A DNA stretch of 64,000 bases from Ophioderma brevispina (lineage: Eukaryota > Echinodermata > Ophiuroidea > Amphilepidida > Ophiodermatidae). A program made the translations under genes and the position numbers. Position 1 is the first letter of the stretch, and each line of letters opens with the position of its first letter. The stretch lies in assembly GCA_023653785.1 (NCBI GenBank), contig JAMKCH010014122.1:1-64000 (forward strand), in the 5' to 3' direction. Positions 1 to 12,230 of this stretch are shown in pieces. Below the pieces are notes generated by a model. That model ran no database searches. It was not told the DNA's origin and saw only the letters and a program-made list of their open reading frames with translations.

Positions 1-1240
1 AGTCACCAAAACTGGTATCGTGTTAGACATGGTGGATCCAAACGGTTACCTACAACACAGAAAATTAAAAGAGGAAAGTTAATTATAACAATTACTATTG
101 AAAAGGTCAAAGCCAAAATACAAGTTTTTATAACTGATTGTTATGGGTTCCAAAATAGGTGCCTGTGAATGCAAAAGTTTACTATCTGGTAAGTCTGTTT
201 TCATGTGGTATTCTTCATTCTGCAAATAAACAATTGTGCTGAGTTGAAAAATTTTTTTGTTTTGATCATTGGAAACAATTGCCCACGCTGAAGTGCACAC
301 CCCCCGGCCAATAAACGGGTCCATGCATGGTCCAGTGTATATGCAACAGCAATGGGTGTCCCTGAGGGAGAACGTCCCACCATCACTTCGCAGCAGTGCT
401 ATCTAAGTGACATAGTTCCTGAAGTCCGACCAGCAGAATTCGACAACTGAGGTAACGCAATTGCCAGTTGTTGCCAGTTCTTCGAGCCTATTTCACTGCA
501 CTCTACAGGTTAGTGTATACGGAATGATGCGAGGACCCTATTACAACGGGGTCATCACGGTAGAAGTTCCTTAAATTTACCTTAAAAACCCTGACTTGTG
601 GTGGAGTGAAACGACAGTTTTTGCTTCTTTTTTTTCAAATATGAGCTTTCTTTTTTGGAAATCATCGTTTCAATATCAAGGTTAATAATTGTGTCCATGT
701 GATTTTGAAATAATGACACTATTTATTTTGATGAAGCTAGTAAGGGAAACGATTCCAACACCAAGGGAAAATCAGGTTTGTAATTTGTCCAGTAAATGGT
801 AATTACATGCCGTAAACACAATGCAAATTTACCTTTCGTCTTTGGTAGAGGGTTATCCCACTACCTGGTTCTGCTCAGCAAACCTTTTTCGTCTTACATT
901 CTCTTTTTTAACTTTGGACAATTATCGTATACACTAAACGTAAAGGTTATGCCGCCGTACCTTAGATTGGTTTCACAAATAGCCAATGCGCCAATTCAAA
1001 AGTCATCGAACAAATCGCAAATTTACAAAACTTACCTCAAATAGGAACCCTATCATCTTGGCAATACTACCGAACCAGAATCCACACTTGTTTCAACAAC
1101 CAAATGGCAAATAATGGTGTAAAGGGCGGTTGCACGGCAGGTCAATAGGTTATCTTGGCCCAACTGGCCTCCAGAAAACCCAAGCATGCACGAATCCAAA
1201 GGAATCACCTGAATACCTGAAATGCTCAGGTGAACCAGGT
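1..1240. other. Unassigned non-coding sequence
   Basis: No open frame here looks like a real protein, and I see no repeat shared with the rest of the window. A splice-donor-like CTACAG/GTTAGT lies near 508-514, but no convincing open frame leads into it. Confidence 0.4.
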
Positions 1241-2109
1241 ATTCTGCTAAGGCAACTCCACAATTATGTCTTTAACATGTTGTTCATTAACGATGTGGAG
1301 TTCTGCAAATCCATACGTAATAACCTTTTGCCTGTCCAACCTACCTCAACTTTGTCGATCTCAAAAACACTCTAAAACACAGAACAACAATCCCTGTTTC
1401 ACACTATCAAACACAAGTTGAGATCCTATACAATGCGATGACATATGTGAAAAAAATCAAAAGAATATAAAATCCCAAAATTTGAACAGACTGGCGACTA
1501 CAATCACTTCAGCGTTACAATGCATGAGGGAAGCAATAATCGACATGGCACAGAGGTCATGCATACGTCCACGGGTCACCACGTGTTCGTTTGTTATCAC
1601 AAGGATTGTAATTTTCTCTTGGTTTTTTTTTATCCATTAATACCTGAGTCCCCTAGCCCCTCGTTCGAAACTACAAACCTGACGGCTCAGTGTATAGCAG
1701 CACATTGTAACGGCGGTGCGTATACTAGAAGAGTCTCATTGATCTTTGGTCCAGGGTACCGGTATGTGCCTTCCGGATCAAAGGTCACATTTATCAGTCC
1801 GGTTTTTTCCCAGCCAGTCTTGCACGAGAAAGGGTGTTTCCCGATAAAATTAGGAATTCTACTGTTTTTCGAGAAAATTTGGAGTATTAACTCTCTGAAA
1901 AGGTACTTCTATTATATAAAGGAACCATATATCAACTCGATTCTGAATTGCTTGTGATATTTTGTTCGTCTGCAGTGTGGAAATTTGCTCTTTGAATTGG
2001 CCTGTAAACACCGGCTAACAGGCAAAAGGTATTACGTATAATTTGCAGAACTCCACATCCGTTAATGACAACATGTAAAGACATAATGTGAAGTTTGCTT
2101 AGCAGAACT
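1241..2109. repeat. Long inverted repeat, arms about 90 bp
   Basis: The arm at 1241-1334 matches the reverse complement of 2019-2109 with only scattered changes and small indels. Shared blocks include GATGTGGAGTTCTGCAAAT and ACCTTTTGCCTG. The arms enclose about 680 bp with no recognised protein. This could be a foldback or long-TIR element, or a local inverted duplication. I see no target duplication, so the true ends are unclear. Confidence 0.6.
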
Positions 2110-2805
2110 AGTGACCAGGTGCATGCATTGATTGCTTCCGCATCCTTGGATGACTGGAGGCAGCAACAAAAGTCCTTCCAATAGTATTGTACCTGGTCCT
2201 GCAAGGGCCCCTATATATGGAATTTTCCAAGGCAGAATCATTACTCTGGTAAACTGTCCATGAGCGATGGTTGCCAGTTTTTGAGTTGGAAGGGCAGCAA
2301 GTTAGAAAATGCGTTCGTTTGTTGATCAACAAGGATTACGATTCTCTACTAAGCACTTTGGGGTGAAAAAAGGTGACGGCGGGTAGTTCAATTTCAACTT
2401 TATTTCACCACGGAGGCCCAAATCAACAAAAGTTGTTCTTCCTAGTGGGCGAAAGTATGGTATGTACGAAAGCGATTCCATCCTTCTGAAACATGGTAAA
2501 GCAATTTTGGGTAATGCAAAGTCCCATGTAGGAGGAACTTACCGTTTCAATTCTGCATCCACAGGTAGTAATAGACTTTCAGCAATGCATATATACATGT
2601 ATGTCCCACTATAGTATTTTGAATCATTGCATATCGAAAATAGCGTAAAACTTCTGGAAAACGTGCGTCCTTCAGTGTAGATTTGTCTGATGATCAACAA
2701 CACATGTGCTATTATTTTGTTTGGGATATGACGTCGAAGACCAGAAACGAGTCTCTCTTGCCGTACCGGCCCGGTGGAGCAATATTTCTTGTAGAGAAGA
2801 AAAGC
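2110..2805. other. Unassigned non-coding sequence
   Basis: No convincing gene or repeat is seen between the inverted repeat and the GCAACGC-rich block. The short open frames overlap on both strands and resemble no family. Confidence 0.4.
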
Positions 2806-3390
2806 CTCACAACGCATTGTGAAGGCAATAAGGTCATAACGTATTGCCGCAACAAAAATCATGAATTTCTGTGACGTATTTCAAAAAAGAGATCCACAAC
2901 GCGGTTGCGGCAATACGTTAGGACCATGGCCCTTCCCAAGCGTTTGAAAGCCTCACAACGCATTGTGAAGGCAATAAGGGTCATCAAAAGTAGTGCCGCA
3001 ACGCATTGTAAGGTCACACGCACTGCGGAGATTAATTTTTGAAATAACGTCACAGAAATTCATGATTTTGATTGGCCGAAACCGCAACGCGTTGCAGAAA
3101 TGTCGCAACGCATTGTAACTTTCTCACAATGCGTTGCGGGCATACCGTATGACCCTTATGGCTTATGAACCTTTGCACGCGTGGGAAGCTCAGCTCGTTT
3201 AAGGAGTGTGATGTGAGGGTTTATTTGCAACGGCGCGTTGTGGGAAGTATATGCAACGGTCTATTTTTTTAAATACGTCATTCATGATTTTATATTGGCC
3301 TTACACCGCAACCGTGCCCGAAATGTCGCAACGCTTTTGCTACTTTCTCGCAAAAGCGTTGCGGCAAGAAGTTATGGCCTTATGGCTTGC
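2806..3390. repeat. GCAACGC-rich foldback cluster
   Basis: CAACGC and GCGTTG motifs recur in both orientations. An inverted pair lies at 2855-2887 and 3036-3069, with the core CATGAATTTCTGTGACG. Two perfect hairpins sit at 3104-3138 (13-bp stem) and 3327-3363 (14-bp stem). They have nearly the same 9-nt loop ending ACTTTCTC but different inner stem sequences. The flanks of the hairpins are also repeated with an offset of about 222 bp. It looks like a decayed composite of foldback units, not a gene. Confidence 0.65.
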
Positions 3391-5342
3391 GATAAAAAAA
3401 CGTTTTTAAAATCATCGGTGAAGTTCCTTTTACTAATGCATGATCATGATGAATGTGTCACTTCACTCAGTCTTATGAATATGAAATATGAGATCACAAG
3501 TTTCAAAAAAAAAACAAATGTCTATGGACTGTGCGGACTGTCGGTTCAGACTGTGATTGTGAGTGACTGACTGTTTGGCGAACAATTTTAACAAGATTTA
3601 CCACGGAGAGCGTTCAAAATTGAACTGTACAAGTACAAAGGTGGATCTTCTTTACTACTAGTAAATAAACGCAATTAACAAAATGAAAAAACCGAAATTC
3701 GGAGACAATTACCTGAGCCTAGCAGCGCCATACAGCCAACTTCTATCGGATTGGTCTATTCCCTGGTTTCGGAAAATATTGCTTGTAGTCGACTTTTTAC
3801 TAAGGGGTGCATGGATAGTTGATATTTTTTAGGGGCACAGATAAATCATTCTTTATAAAAAGTACGAACGTTTGTTATTGATATGGAATAAAAAATTGAT
3901 CTTTTTAGATTATTGAAATATTTTTGTTTAGATTTTGCGGAATGAACCAATCTTCAATAATGACTGCAATGAGAAATATCGTACCTGTTTAGAAAATTGG
4001 TACGATCTAGGTTAATATTGACCCGAAATGACCTGTTAAATTAAATGAAGTGTTTTACCATAATAATGTGTATAAATTCAGGAATTGTATACGCCAAGTG
4101 ATGTGATGATGTCGTGAAATGTACAGCAAATTTCTACTCGACTTCGGCAGGAAAAAAAATAAGTTACTACATTATTTGGCCAAAAATCTCACAAAACTAC
4201 TGAACAATTTTACGATTGAATTAGTTTAGAAAATGATGGCACTACTCATAGAAAACTGCCTTGTACTAGTATTTCTACAAGTCTCTTTCAATACATCCGT
4301 TTGATTGTAACACGATTTTGCAAGTCTGGACAAACCGGTACGCGATCTAATTTTAAACACAACACCATGGATTTATTATGAAGAGCTAGCTAAGATCGTC
4401 CGTATCTATCGTGCGTAAAGCAACAACGCCAACTAGCAGGATTTTAAGTTGGTGACAAAAGTTGGAAAGTTGTAACACGCATAGTGTGTGTGTCTTTAGT
4501 GCAAATAAACACTCCTTGTTTACACAAAGGATTTTCCGTGACGTTTTAAGGTAAGTTTCTCTGGAAGGGTAGACTATTTATCACAAATTGTTACGGTCGA
4601 CCGAAGCGACTGCTAGCTGCTTCTGTCACTACTGGCATACTGGTGATGCAAAAAAAACCAAAACCTAAACAAAACCATATTTGTGGTTGTTGTCTTGTTG
4701 AAAATACATGTCCTTGGATTTATTTGGAAAAATAAATAGCTTGCAGACGAGTGTTGTATCAAATGGTGAGCCTTGGTTTTACTGGTGCTTTTTGTGTGTG
4801 CAATTTTAACATGACACACTTCTCCAAGACTACTGTCGATAATTTTTTTTTTCAAATGTAATGAAGCATGTAGAATGTACACTCGGTAGCCTATTTCTAA
4901 TGCTATTGCAGTGGAAACCATTTCACGCTGTTTATTATTACTATTATTATTAATATTATTAAAGAGTCTAAGAGGCTCGTGGATGGTTTCATTTCAACAA
5001 TACTTGCCACAATTTCATGTGCATGTTCTTAAAAAAATCAAACTCTGAATTTTTTGTTGTGTGTTTTCTGTAATTCATGTGTACAAAAATTTTATGCAAT
5101 TATGTGTTCATGTAAATGTTTTATGGAGTTTTTATTTGGACTGATAACTCGGTTCTCAAAATTCATTTAATAAAATAATTTTAAGAACATTCTGAATTAT
5201 TCAGAGAGAATTCATACATTTTGAGATAGAATTTGCACAAATTGGCATTAACAGTCATCACCATTTTAAATATTGCTTGACACAACTCTGTCAAAGCTAT
5301 AATGACAAAATTACAGAGTTGGAACATGTATTTTTCACGTTC
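3391..5342. other. Unassigned AT-rich sequence
   Basis: Nothing recognisable is seen except a short ATT-rich tract near 4934-4963. The small open frames in this stretch are not protein-like. Confidence 0.4.
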
Positions 5343-5346
5343 TTAA

Positions 5347-5696
5347 AGGTGCAATGAGAGATTTCAAATAACAGGTGTCCTGAAAAAATGTAAAAATTCT
5401 GATTTTTGCACTGGTCTAAAGCTTTCTATCAAAAATATCCCCATCTGAAAGGATTAAGCTGAGAACTGCTTCTTTGGTACACAAATTGTGAAATTTCTAA
5501 TTTCGTATAGGAGCAAATACAAAATTCAGCCTATGTTTTCTATTGAAATATTAGCATGTACAAATCACCTTTTGTTTTCATTTTAAGTTATTTCTGCAGC
5601 CAAATAAAAGGTAGGGAATCTATTGAGTGTCTATTCTATATGAAATCACTAAATATCACAGAAAATATAGATGACTTGAAATCTCTTGTTGCACCT
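5347..5696 (+). mobile_element. MITE family B, copy 1
   Basis: A 350-bp element flanked by TTAA (5343-5346 and 5697-5700). The inverted ends read AGGTGCAATGAGAGATTT and AAATCTCTTGTTGCACCT. No transposase is present. An inverted pair AATTTCGTAT/ATACAAAATT at 5499-5526 lies near the midpoint. The TTAA duplication is typical of piggyBac-type insertion, but the ends lack the usual CCY start, so the superfamily is inferred. Confidence 0.85.
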
Positions 5697-6234
5697 TTAA
5701 GTTTGGCTTGTTTATCAACTTCCTGTTGAAATCTTGTAGCTAAAATAAACAAGTGGGTGTTACCTGAAGAGCAGGACTTATGGCACTGAGAGTGCTTGGG
5801 GCACTCATATAAAACTTGACGTGCTAGTGCCTACCGGAGCTTCAAAACGGTGATCTTATAAGTGATAGTAGTGACAATGAGTGACATAGAACATCATGTC
5901 AAAATAGGGAGTCTTTTGGTGACAGAGAAATAAAAAGTGAGGGTCTTTTAGTGAAAATGGGAAAATTTTAGATCTGTTCAGTAATATTTTTCTCCAAAAT
6001 CAGCGATTTGATGCAAAGTTTTTATCAAAATTATGTTACCCTTTTTAAACCAAAATTTGGGTAATGAGCATATTCTAAAGTATCTTTCCCCTCAAATTAT
6101 AACATTTGGACTTTGCTGCCGTGATTGGAAATATGGGTTCCATGAAAGGGAGTGGAGAAAAGATAAGCTGGACCTTTTCACAAGGATACATACCATCATA
6201 CATTCATGTATGTGTCACATGTGCCACCTTCGGA

Positions 6235-6235
6235 C

Positions 6236-6271
<36 letters not shown>
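6235..6271. repeat. (CT)n(CA)n microsatellite
   Basis: An uninterrupted CT run passes directly into a CA run about 60 bp upstream of the TMEM169-like exon. Open frames across it are artefacts of the repeat. Confidence 0.95.
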
Positions 6272-6311
6272 TTTTATGTAATAGAGTTAGACACAGATCC
6301 TTATTCGATTT

Positions 6312-6355
6312 CATTGTTTTTTTCAGATCCAGGCAGCGCCATGGATCTATGTTAG
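6312..6355 (+). promoter_or_regulatory. Putative 3' splice site and short upstream ORF
   Basis: TTGTTTTTTTCAG ends at 6326 and fits an animal splice acceptor, which would place a non-coding first exon upstream of this window region. The presumed exon then has a five-codon upstream ORF (ATG 6341 to TAG 6355) before the main start at 6373. The role is inferred from sequence only. Confidence 0.4.
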
Positions 6356-6372
6356 TGTACGTGTGAATAAAC

Positions 6373-7226
6373 ATGCCCAAATCTGTAAACAAAACAAAGC
6401 ATCTAGACTACACCACGATGGCTGGAGGAGATTTTGATGATGAGGAGGAGGAGATCAGAACGGATTCCTACCGATGTGAGAGCTGTAATCACGGTAGTAA
6501 TTCCACAAAGTTTACCAAAGACCTCATAGATTTATCAACAGGTAGTGAGGAGGATATCATTAACAGAAACGTAGAGGTGTGCGAGATAAACTGTGATAAT
6601 CCGTGCACATCAGATCAGCACAAGCCTTGTCTGAGGAGAGGATCGTATCATGAGGATGAATACATCACGGATACGGGCGAATGTAGTGCCTGCCCTATGC
6701 TGGATGAAGAAACTACCTATCAAGAACACACACTTGAGGTTTATGACACGAGTGTGTTTAAACAAGACGAGTGTTTATTTGGTGTTGATAGAGGATTCCA
6801 TATTGTTTGCTCTTAGCATTGTCGCTATCCCTTTTGTATTCCTAATCACGTGTGTCATTAGTGGCTACCTTGGTGTCTTAACATGGTACAACATTTTTCT
6901 CCACTACTACGAACAGCGAGGTATCTTCTGTCGCATTACCATGTGTCCGTTCCTTAATTCTTATATTTCCACCTGTTCTGGTACTAATTGTTCTAGGCCT
7001 CTCGACCTACACAGCGATAGGCCAACTTTCCTGGTTTCTGTCAGCTTGGAAGGCATCCATCTCAGATTTTGAGAAAGGGTTCTTTGCCTGGCTCTGTATA
7101 TATCTGGAATTAAAAGAGTGCTGCCCATATGAAGTCATAGTGATAACGGAAGAGGAGGACACTGAGGGATTTGCAGATGAAGTTGCTAATATTGGTGAAT
7201 CTACACCACCAATTACCCCTGTGTAA
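6373..7226 (+). CDS. TMEM169: TMEM169-like two-pass membrane protein, two frameshifts
   Basis: The gene is read in three consecutive frames. Ignoring one T in the TTT run at 6806-6808 and one C of CC at 6952-6953 leaves 284 codons including the stop (283 residues), close to the roughly 300 of the vertebrate protein. Residues 1-138 are acidic and Cys-rich and match poorly. From residue 139 the match to TMEM169 as I recall it is strong and gap-free: DRGFHIV (139-145), TM1 about 146-168, TWYNIF (170-175), CPF (191-193), TM2 about 194-214, QLSW (217-220), EKGF (233-236) and CCPYE (249-253). The central basic segment of vertebrate TMEM169 is not evident. Family function is poorly known. An in-frame TGA at 6364 precedes ATG 6373; ATG 6418 has a stronger start context and is an alternative. 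Conservation on both sides of each shift favours assembly error or very recent loss. Confidence 0.85.
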
Positions 7227-7431
7227 CTTGGTTCTTATGGAGTGTGGAATATTGCCTGCAGATTTCTGGATGAAATTTTAATGCTCAATAATGACATACT
7301 TAAGTTATTTGTGTAACTATGTGTTTAAACAGGTAACATTTGTCATAATGTAGAGTGATGTACTTTGTATCCTGGGCAATGAACTAAATTAACAATTTCT
7401 CAAGATGTGCGTGTTTAATGTTTATTGCTAA

Positions 7432-7771
7432 AGGCACAATCAGTGATTTGCTAAATCATAAAATCTAAACTACATAAAAAAATCTGATTGGTGCATGTTT
7501 GCGGAGCATAAGGTGTCTAACATAGTTTACAAGCGATAAATTGAAAGTACCATAATAAGGGTAAAATTTGACACTCTATTCAAAATTGGCTTAAATTGTC
7601 CCTACAGACAATTGAATGGAGCTTCACACTGTATAGAACAACTATTTTCTTTCCCCTTAACAAGTATTCATATAATGAAAAAGTACACAATGTTTGTTTC
7701 TTGAATTATCTTTTAGATATTTCTACCAAATTGAAATTTGCCATGTTCTTTTTGAATCACTGATAGTGCCT
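7432..7771 (+). mobile_element. MITE family A, copy 1
   Basis: A 340-bp element just downstream of the TMEM169-like gene, probably in its 3' UTR or flank. Ends are AGGCACAATCAGTGATTTG and AATCACTGATAGTGCCT. The left target site has decayed to CTAA; the right is TTAA (7772-7775). A decayed palindrome ATTGTC...GACAAT (7595-7612) lies at the midpoint. No coding capacity. Confidence 0.85.
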
Positions 7772-7938
7772 TTAAGTCTTTGTTACTTTTTACATGACTC
7801 AGAAAATTAAACATGTTAAATTAATGTGTTTTTCCTCTTAGTTAATTAATGAAGGCTATGAAGGAATAATGTTCTCTGCATTATCTAAAAATATCAGTAA
7901 ATTCCCCAGGTGCCTCTCTATTTGTGATCTCTCCCCAC

Positions 7939-8211
7939 CAGGCCCATAACCAGGGGAGGGACATTGGGGGAAGACACCCTTCCCCAAATTCCACAAAGCC
8001 CACAAAAAACCTAAAAAGAGCTAAAAAAAGGCCAAAACAATATATTTAGTGATTGGAGCATGCTAACAATTAGGGTTTTGTGCTTTTTTGTCATTTGTTA
8101 ACATTTTGGTAAAAAAAAGTCCACTTTTGTCAAATTTACCCCTTGCAATCTTAGGGAAAAAGTCCCCTTTCGAAAAAAATTCCCTTCTAAAAAATTCTGG
8201 TTACGGGCCTG
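7939..8211. mobile_element. hAT-like non-autonomous element
   Basis: The ends are CAGGCCCATAACCAG and, inverted, CAGGCCCGTAACCAG (14 of 15 match). The 8-bp flanks CTCCCCAC and CTCTACAC match at 6 of 8 bases, consistent with an old 8-bp duplication. The interior is A-rich with short C/G runs and has no coding capacity. Confidence 0.65.
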
Positions 8212-8764
8212 CTCTACACAATTATTAGAGTCCATAATCTACAGTTTCAAGAGGTTGATTTTTAAGTTCCTTACAGTTGACACCAAACTAAAACCTGCAT
8301 TTGTACATCCATTTCTCTCTTTATATTTTTCCCCATTGCATCAATTGTCAACATTACGGCTTGAATTCTGGTGATAAACCAGATTAGCATATGGTAATAA
8401 AACCACAGCTGGCCTTTTTATTATTAGTTTCATTAAATTACAGGTCATTTTCCACTTGGCAATTAAGTGGTTTCGAATTACTCCTACCATCATCAGCTTG
8501 ATCAGCGGTGTACAAAGTTATCAATATAACCTGGGCATCACTCAAGGCTCGCATTAAGATACGCATCTAAATCCTTCAGTCAATGAGTGAAATATATATG
8601 TGTTGTTTGCAGCATTACCTGACATCCAAATATAGACATGACTAGTGTTTAAATAGTACCATTTGGAGAGCTTTTGGGAAATTATGATTAGTGGCAATTC
8701 TGGTGAAATTCCTATTTCAAGGAATGCATTTCCATTTTATTTCACAAAATTTTCTCTCCCTTTC

Positions 8765-8768
<4 letters not shown>
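8212..8768. other. Unassigned non-coding sequence
   Basis: AT-rich DNA with no open frame of interest. AATAAA occurs near 8396, but it is too far from the gene to assign as its polyadenylation signal. Confidence 0.4.

Positions 8769-8825
<57 letters not shown>
8769..8825. repeat. (CT)n microsatellite with pyrimidine tract
   Basis: About 55 bp of pure CT is followed to about 9035 by degenerate C/T-rich sequence and then short CA runs. Open frames of up to 150 codons on both strands here are compositional artefacts. Confidence 0.95.
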
Positions 8826-8828
<3 letters not shown>

Positions 8829-9802
8829 TCTCTTTCTGCTCTCCTTTGTCTCCTTCCCCTCTTTTTTGCTCCTTTCTTGCTCTCCCATCCCCTCTTGCTC
8901 CCCATCTCTCTTTCTCCCCTCTCTCTTGTCTCTTTCTGTCTCTCCTTTCTCTCTCCCCTTCCCCTCTTTCTTGCTCCCCTCTCTTTTGCTTCCCCTCTCC
9001 TCTTTTGCTCCCATCTACCTTGCTCTCCCCTCTCTCACTCACACACACATGTACACACACATGCACACACTCTGCTGTATCCATTTTTTTCTTTTTATGA
9101 AGATGTAATTGAAACAATGAAAATAAATGCTGCAACAGCTGCAAATAAATAATCCACAAGTTCATTTATATATTTATTATTTGACTGGTATTCTGTTATG
9201 GGGTGCATTACCAGCTGCGACACATCTGTTTTATTCCTAGCAATCATTTCATAAACCTACAAAACACAATTGTGTGAATTTAGCATCAAGTACAAGATGC
9301 ACATTGAAATTTGACTTGCAGTTATGTAATTCAACGCTTCATCATACTTGTATTATTTTACACTATATTGGATCTTATAAACTTGAATTTTAAAAGACAA
9401 GCATACAAAAGTCATTCTTTGCAGACATGCAAACAAGAAATAATCAGATCTCATGGCATGGTTCCAACCAGATCAGTGAAAGCATGTATTTTTTAAGCAT
9501 TCTAAGTGCTTAATTTTCAAATATCAATATCTCTGGCTATGATAGGCAATTCAGATGTAATCTAATAATTATCTGTTTGATTTTTATGAGCTGCTGTGCA
9601 ATGCACTTAAAAGTGCACATGCAAGCAACAAAGCCGAATTGTATTCGTGTTCTCTGTGGCATCAGACATTGCACATATTTTAATAATATCATCACTGGTG
9701 CATTTTGCAGCACAATCCAATCTTGATTGATTTCTGTGCATGGTTGGGAAATATACTATAGAGTGTTCAATGTAAGATAAAACATGACCTTTGATACATT
9801 AA

Positions 9803-10149
9803 AGGTGCAATGAGAGATTTCACATATCAGGTGTCCCTAAAAAATTGAAAGTACTGATTTTTGACCTGATGTAAAGCTTTCCATAAAATATAACCCCACC
9901 TGAAAGGATTAAGCTGTGAAATGTTTCTTTGGTACAACAATTTTTAAATTTCTAATTTGGTATAGAAGCAAATACGAAATTCAGCCTGTTTTATATTGAA
10001 ATATAAGCATATCAGAATCGCCTGTTTTCTATCTTTTAAGGCATTTCTGTAACCAAATATAAGGTAAGAAATCTATTGAGTGTCTAGTCTATATGAAATT
10101 ACTATTATGCCACAATATTTGGGTGCCTCAAAAATCTCTCATTGCACCT
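9803..10149 (+). mobile_element. MITE family B, copy 2
   Basis: 347 bp, flanked by TTAA at 9799-9802 and 10150-10153. Ends are AGGTGCAATGAGAGATTT and AAATCTCTCATTGCACCT, a perfect inverted pair. The central pair AATTTGGTAT/ATACGAAATT lies at 9954-9981. No coding capacity. Confidence 0.9.
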
Positions 10150-10578
10150 TTAAGTGTTATCTTGTTAAATGCACTAGTAGAGATGCCCATTCTCACAAAC
10201 AAGTATTGGTGATAGTTATGAGGCCTAATGCAAGCAAAGGGGAAGAGGTTGTGATTCAACTTAAAAACTAACCACACATGACCTCGTTTACACATTTTCA
10301 TTAATTTTTTGTAATGCTTAGACAAAGAAATCAATATTGAACAGCAGACAGAGAGAATTTGGAAGTAGCACCTTAGTCAACAGCTCTTGTTTGTGTTCCT
10401 TGTTTTTTTTTAATTATTATAATGTATTCATACTATAGGCCCTTTTTATGTCTTCATTTAATTTATTCATACAATAGGCCCTTTTATATCTTCATTGCAC
10501 AAAGATCATCAAAAGTAAGGTGCAAAAGGAGATCACCTAACAGGCACGCTGGCTCACCGGGGAGGTCTCAGGTTGGTT

Positions 10579-10914
10579 TGGGTAGGGACGTGCCTCCAAG
10601 AGTCTGGAAGTAGGACCTATAGCTATACCATTTTTTGCCAAAAAAGGACACATTATAGCTATACCAGATGCAAATTTTGGCCCAAATCTAACCTAAATTT
10701 GTCATTTTTCCTCAAAATCCTCAAACTGTTGACATTTTAAGCAAATTTCGATAACTTTGGCTTCGGATTGAGGAAATTTGACTAATTTTCCAACAGTTTT
10801 GAGAAAATGTAAAAAACGACCCATTGCCATACCAAAATTGGCATGAAAAAGTGGTCATTGATATACCAGAAGGCTGAATATGGGACCAATGTTAGTGGCA
10901 CATCCCCGTATGGT
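10579..10914. mobile_element. Candidate short inverted-repeat element
   Basis: Loose inverted ends TAGGGACGTGCC and GGCACATCCCCGTA bound about 335 bp that also contains internal inverted blocks (TCCTCAAACTGTTG against CAACAGTTTTGAG). No other copy is seen in the window and the target site is unclear. Confidence 0.45.
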
Positions 10915-12226
10915 CACGAGGCTCAATAAAATGGTGACCCTTATTGCTCCCTTTAAAATAAAAAGGACATCAAACCAATGTTGAGCAGAGGAAGATGTAC
11001 AAGCAGATTCACTAGATAATTTTGCCAGTTTTCAAGGAAATTTGGTCAGTCAGGCACATACTTGCTTTTCTTTTCTTTTTTTTTATTGTTACCTTTTCCT
11101 GGATATTTAATCAGAATATGCCTTATTTTTAACACAATTATTTTTTGGTTAATTCACTTCAGAGTTGGTTAATCGGTAGTTTTGCCTGTCATATATCAGC
11201 ATTTGAGCACTATTGGTTACTTAGAAGGTAATATCAAATCGGAGATACTGTATGCGATATAGAATCACTATTTTGATTGGTTACTCAGAAGGCTAGCTCA
11301 TGTTGTGTCCTTTAATTAGCTTATCAGATTGCATCATAGATGGTACATGTACATGTAGTTTTCAAGGATTGACTAAATCTTCCTCAGTGGTTTTTAAAAT
11401 GTACATGTAAATGATCTATAAATTAAAATAATGAGCTTTCCAATTAAGCCCCAATCTTTATTAAGCCTGGGCAAATACAAGTAAAAGCTTTTGGAGGGGG
11501 TTGCTGGGGGTAGGGGACTTGAAATTTGTGGCTTTGTTGAGGAATACTCCTTTATTTAAATGCAAAATCAAAGATTTTTTTCATATTTCTCCACAAATCA
11601 TTGTCCAATGCGGTGAAGAAAATAAAATAAGAAAGTGCTTCATTTGTTGGCCTTTTTATTCAACGTAAGGTAGAACGAGGGAAGTGAAGTACCTTGCAGA
11701 AGTGCTTTTAAGTCGAAGGCTCGTTTGCAGGCTTGTTTGCCCTTTGTACATTGCATCTCATGAAGTCAGTACCTTTAATGGATTTGTGCGCCTAACGCGG
11801 TTAATACCACTTAGCATATATTTGTCAGACTGTCCATGGATTTTCGCACATCAATATTTTTAACCAAGGCCAGGAGGATTTTCAAATCTCGAAAACATAC
11901 TGACACTAATGAAGAAGGGCGTAACAGATTCAGGGATTATATTGTCAATTTACCGTGGTGTGGAATTAGAAGGGAGGGAGGGAATTATTATCAATGTCAT
12001 TTATTTTCCTCTTAAAAGCATGTAATTTATCATGCCCAGTATATTGCTTTTTAGTACATATTAGACTGATGACCAGGACTGCCTAACTGTAGGGAAATGT
12101 GATTGTTTTTTGAGTCACCTTCATTTCCATATTAGGGTAATTAATCCCTGAGATCTGTCTTTTCATTGGCTACAATAAAGGCTATAGGATTTTATAGCAA
12201 TCACTACCATGGTAAGAATAGTGGTC
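10915..12226. other. Unassigned AT-rich sequence
   Basis: No coding region or repeat could be supported in this interval. Confidence 0.4.
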
Positions 12227-12230
12227 TTAA

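Noticed and set aside
6033..6392. Open frames upstream of the TMEM169-like exon
   Set aside because: They run through the CT/CA microsatellite and have an in-frame stop (TGA 6364) before the real start.
8663..9165. Open frames of 62-153 codons around the CT tract
   Set aside because: Ser/Leu/Pro- or Arg/Glu-rich translations of a CT/pyrimidine repeat.
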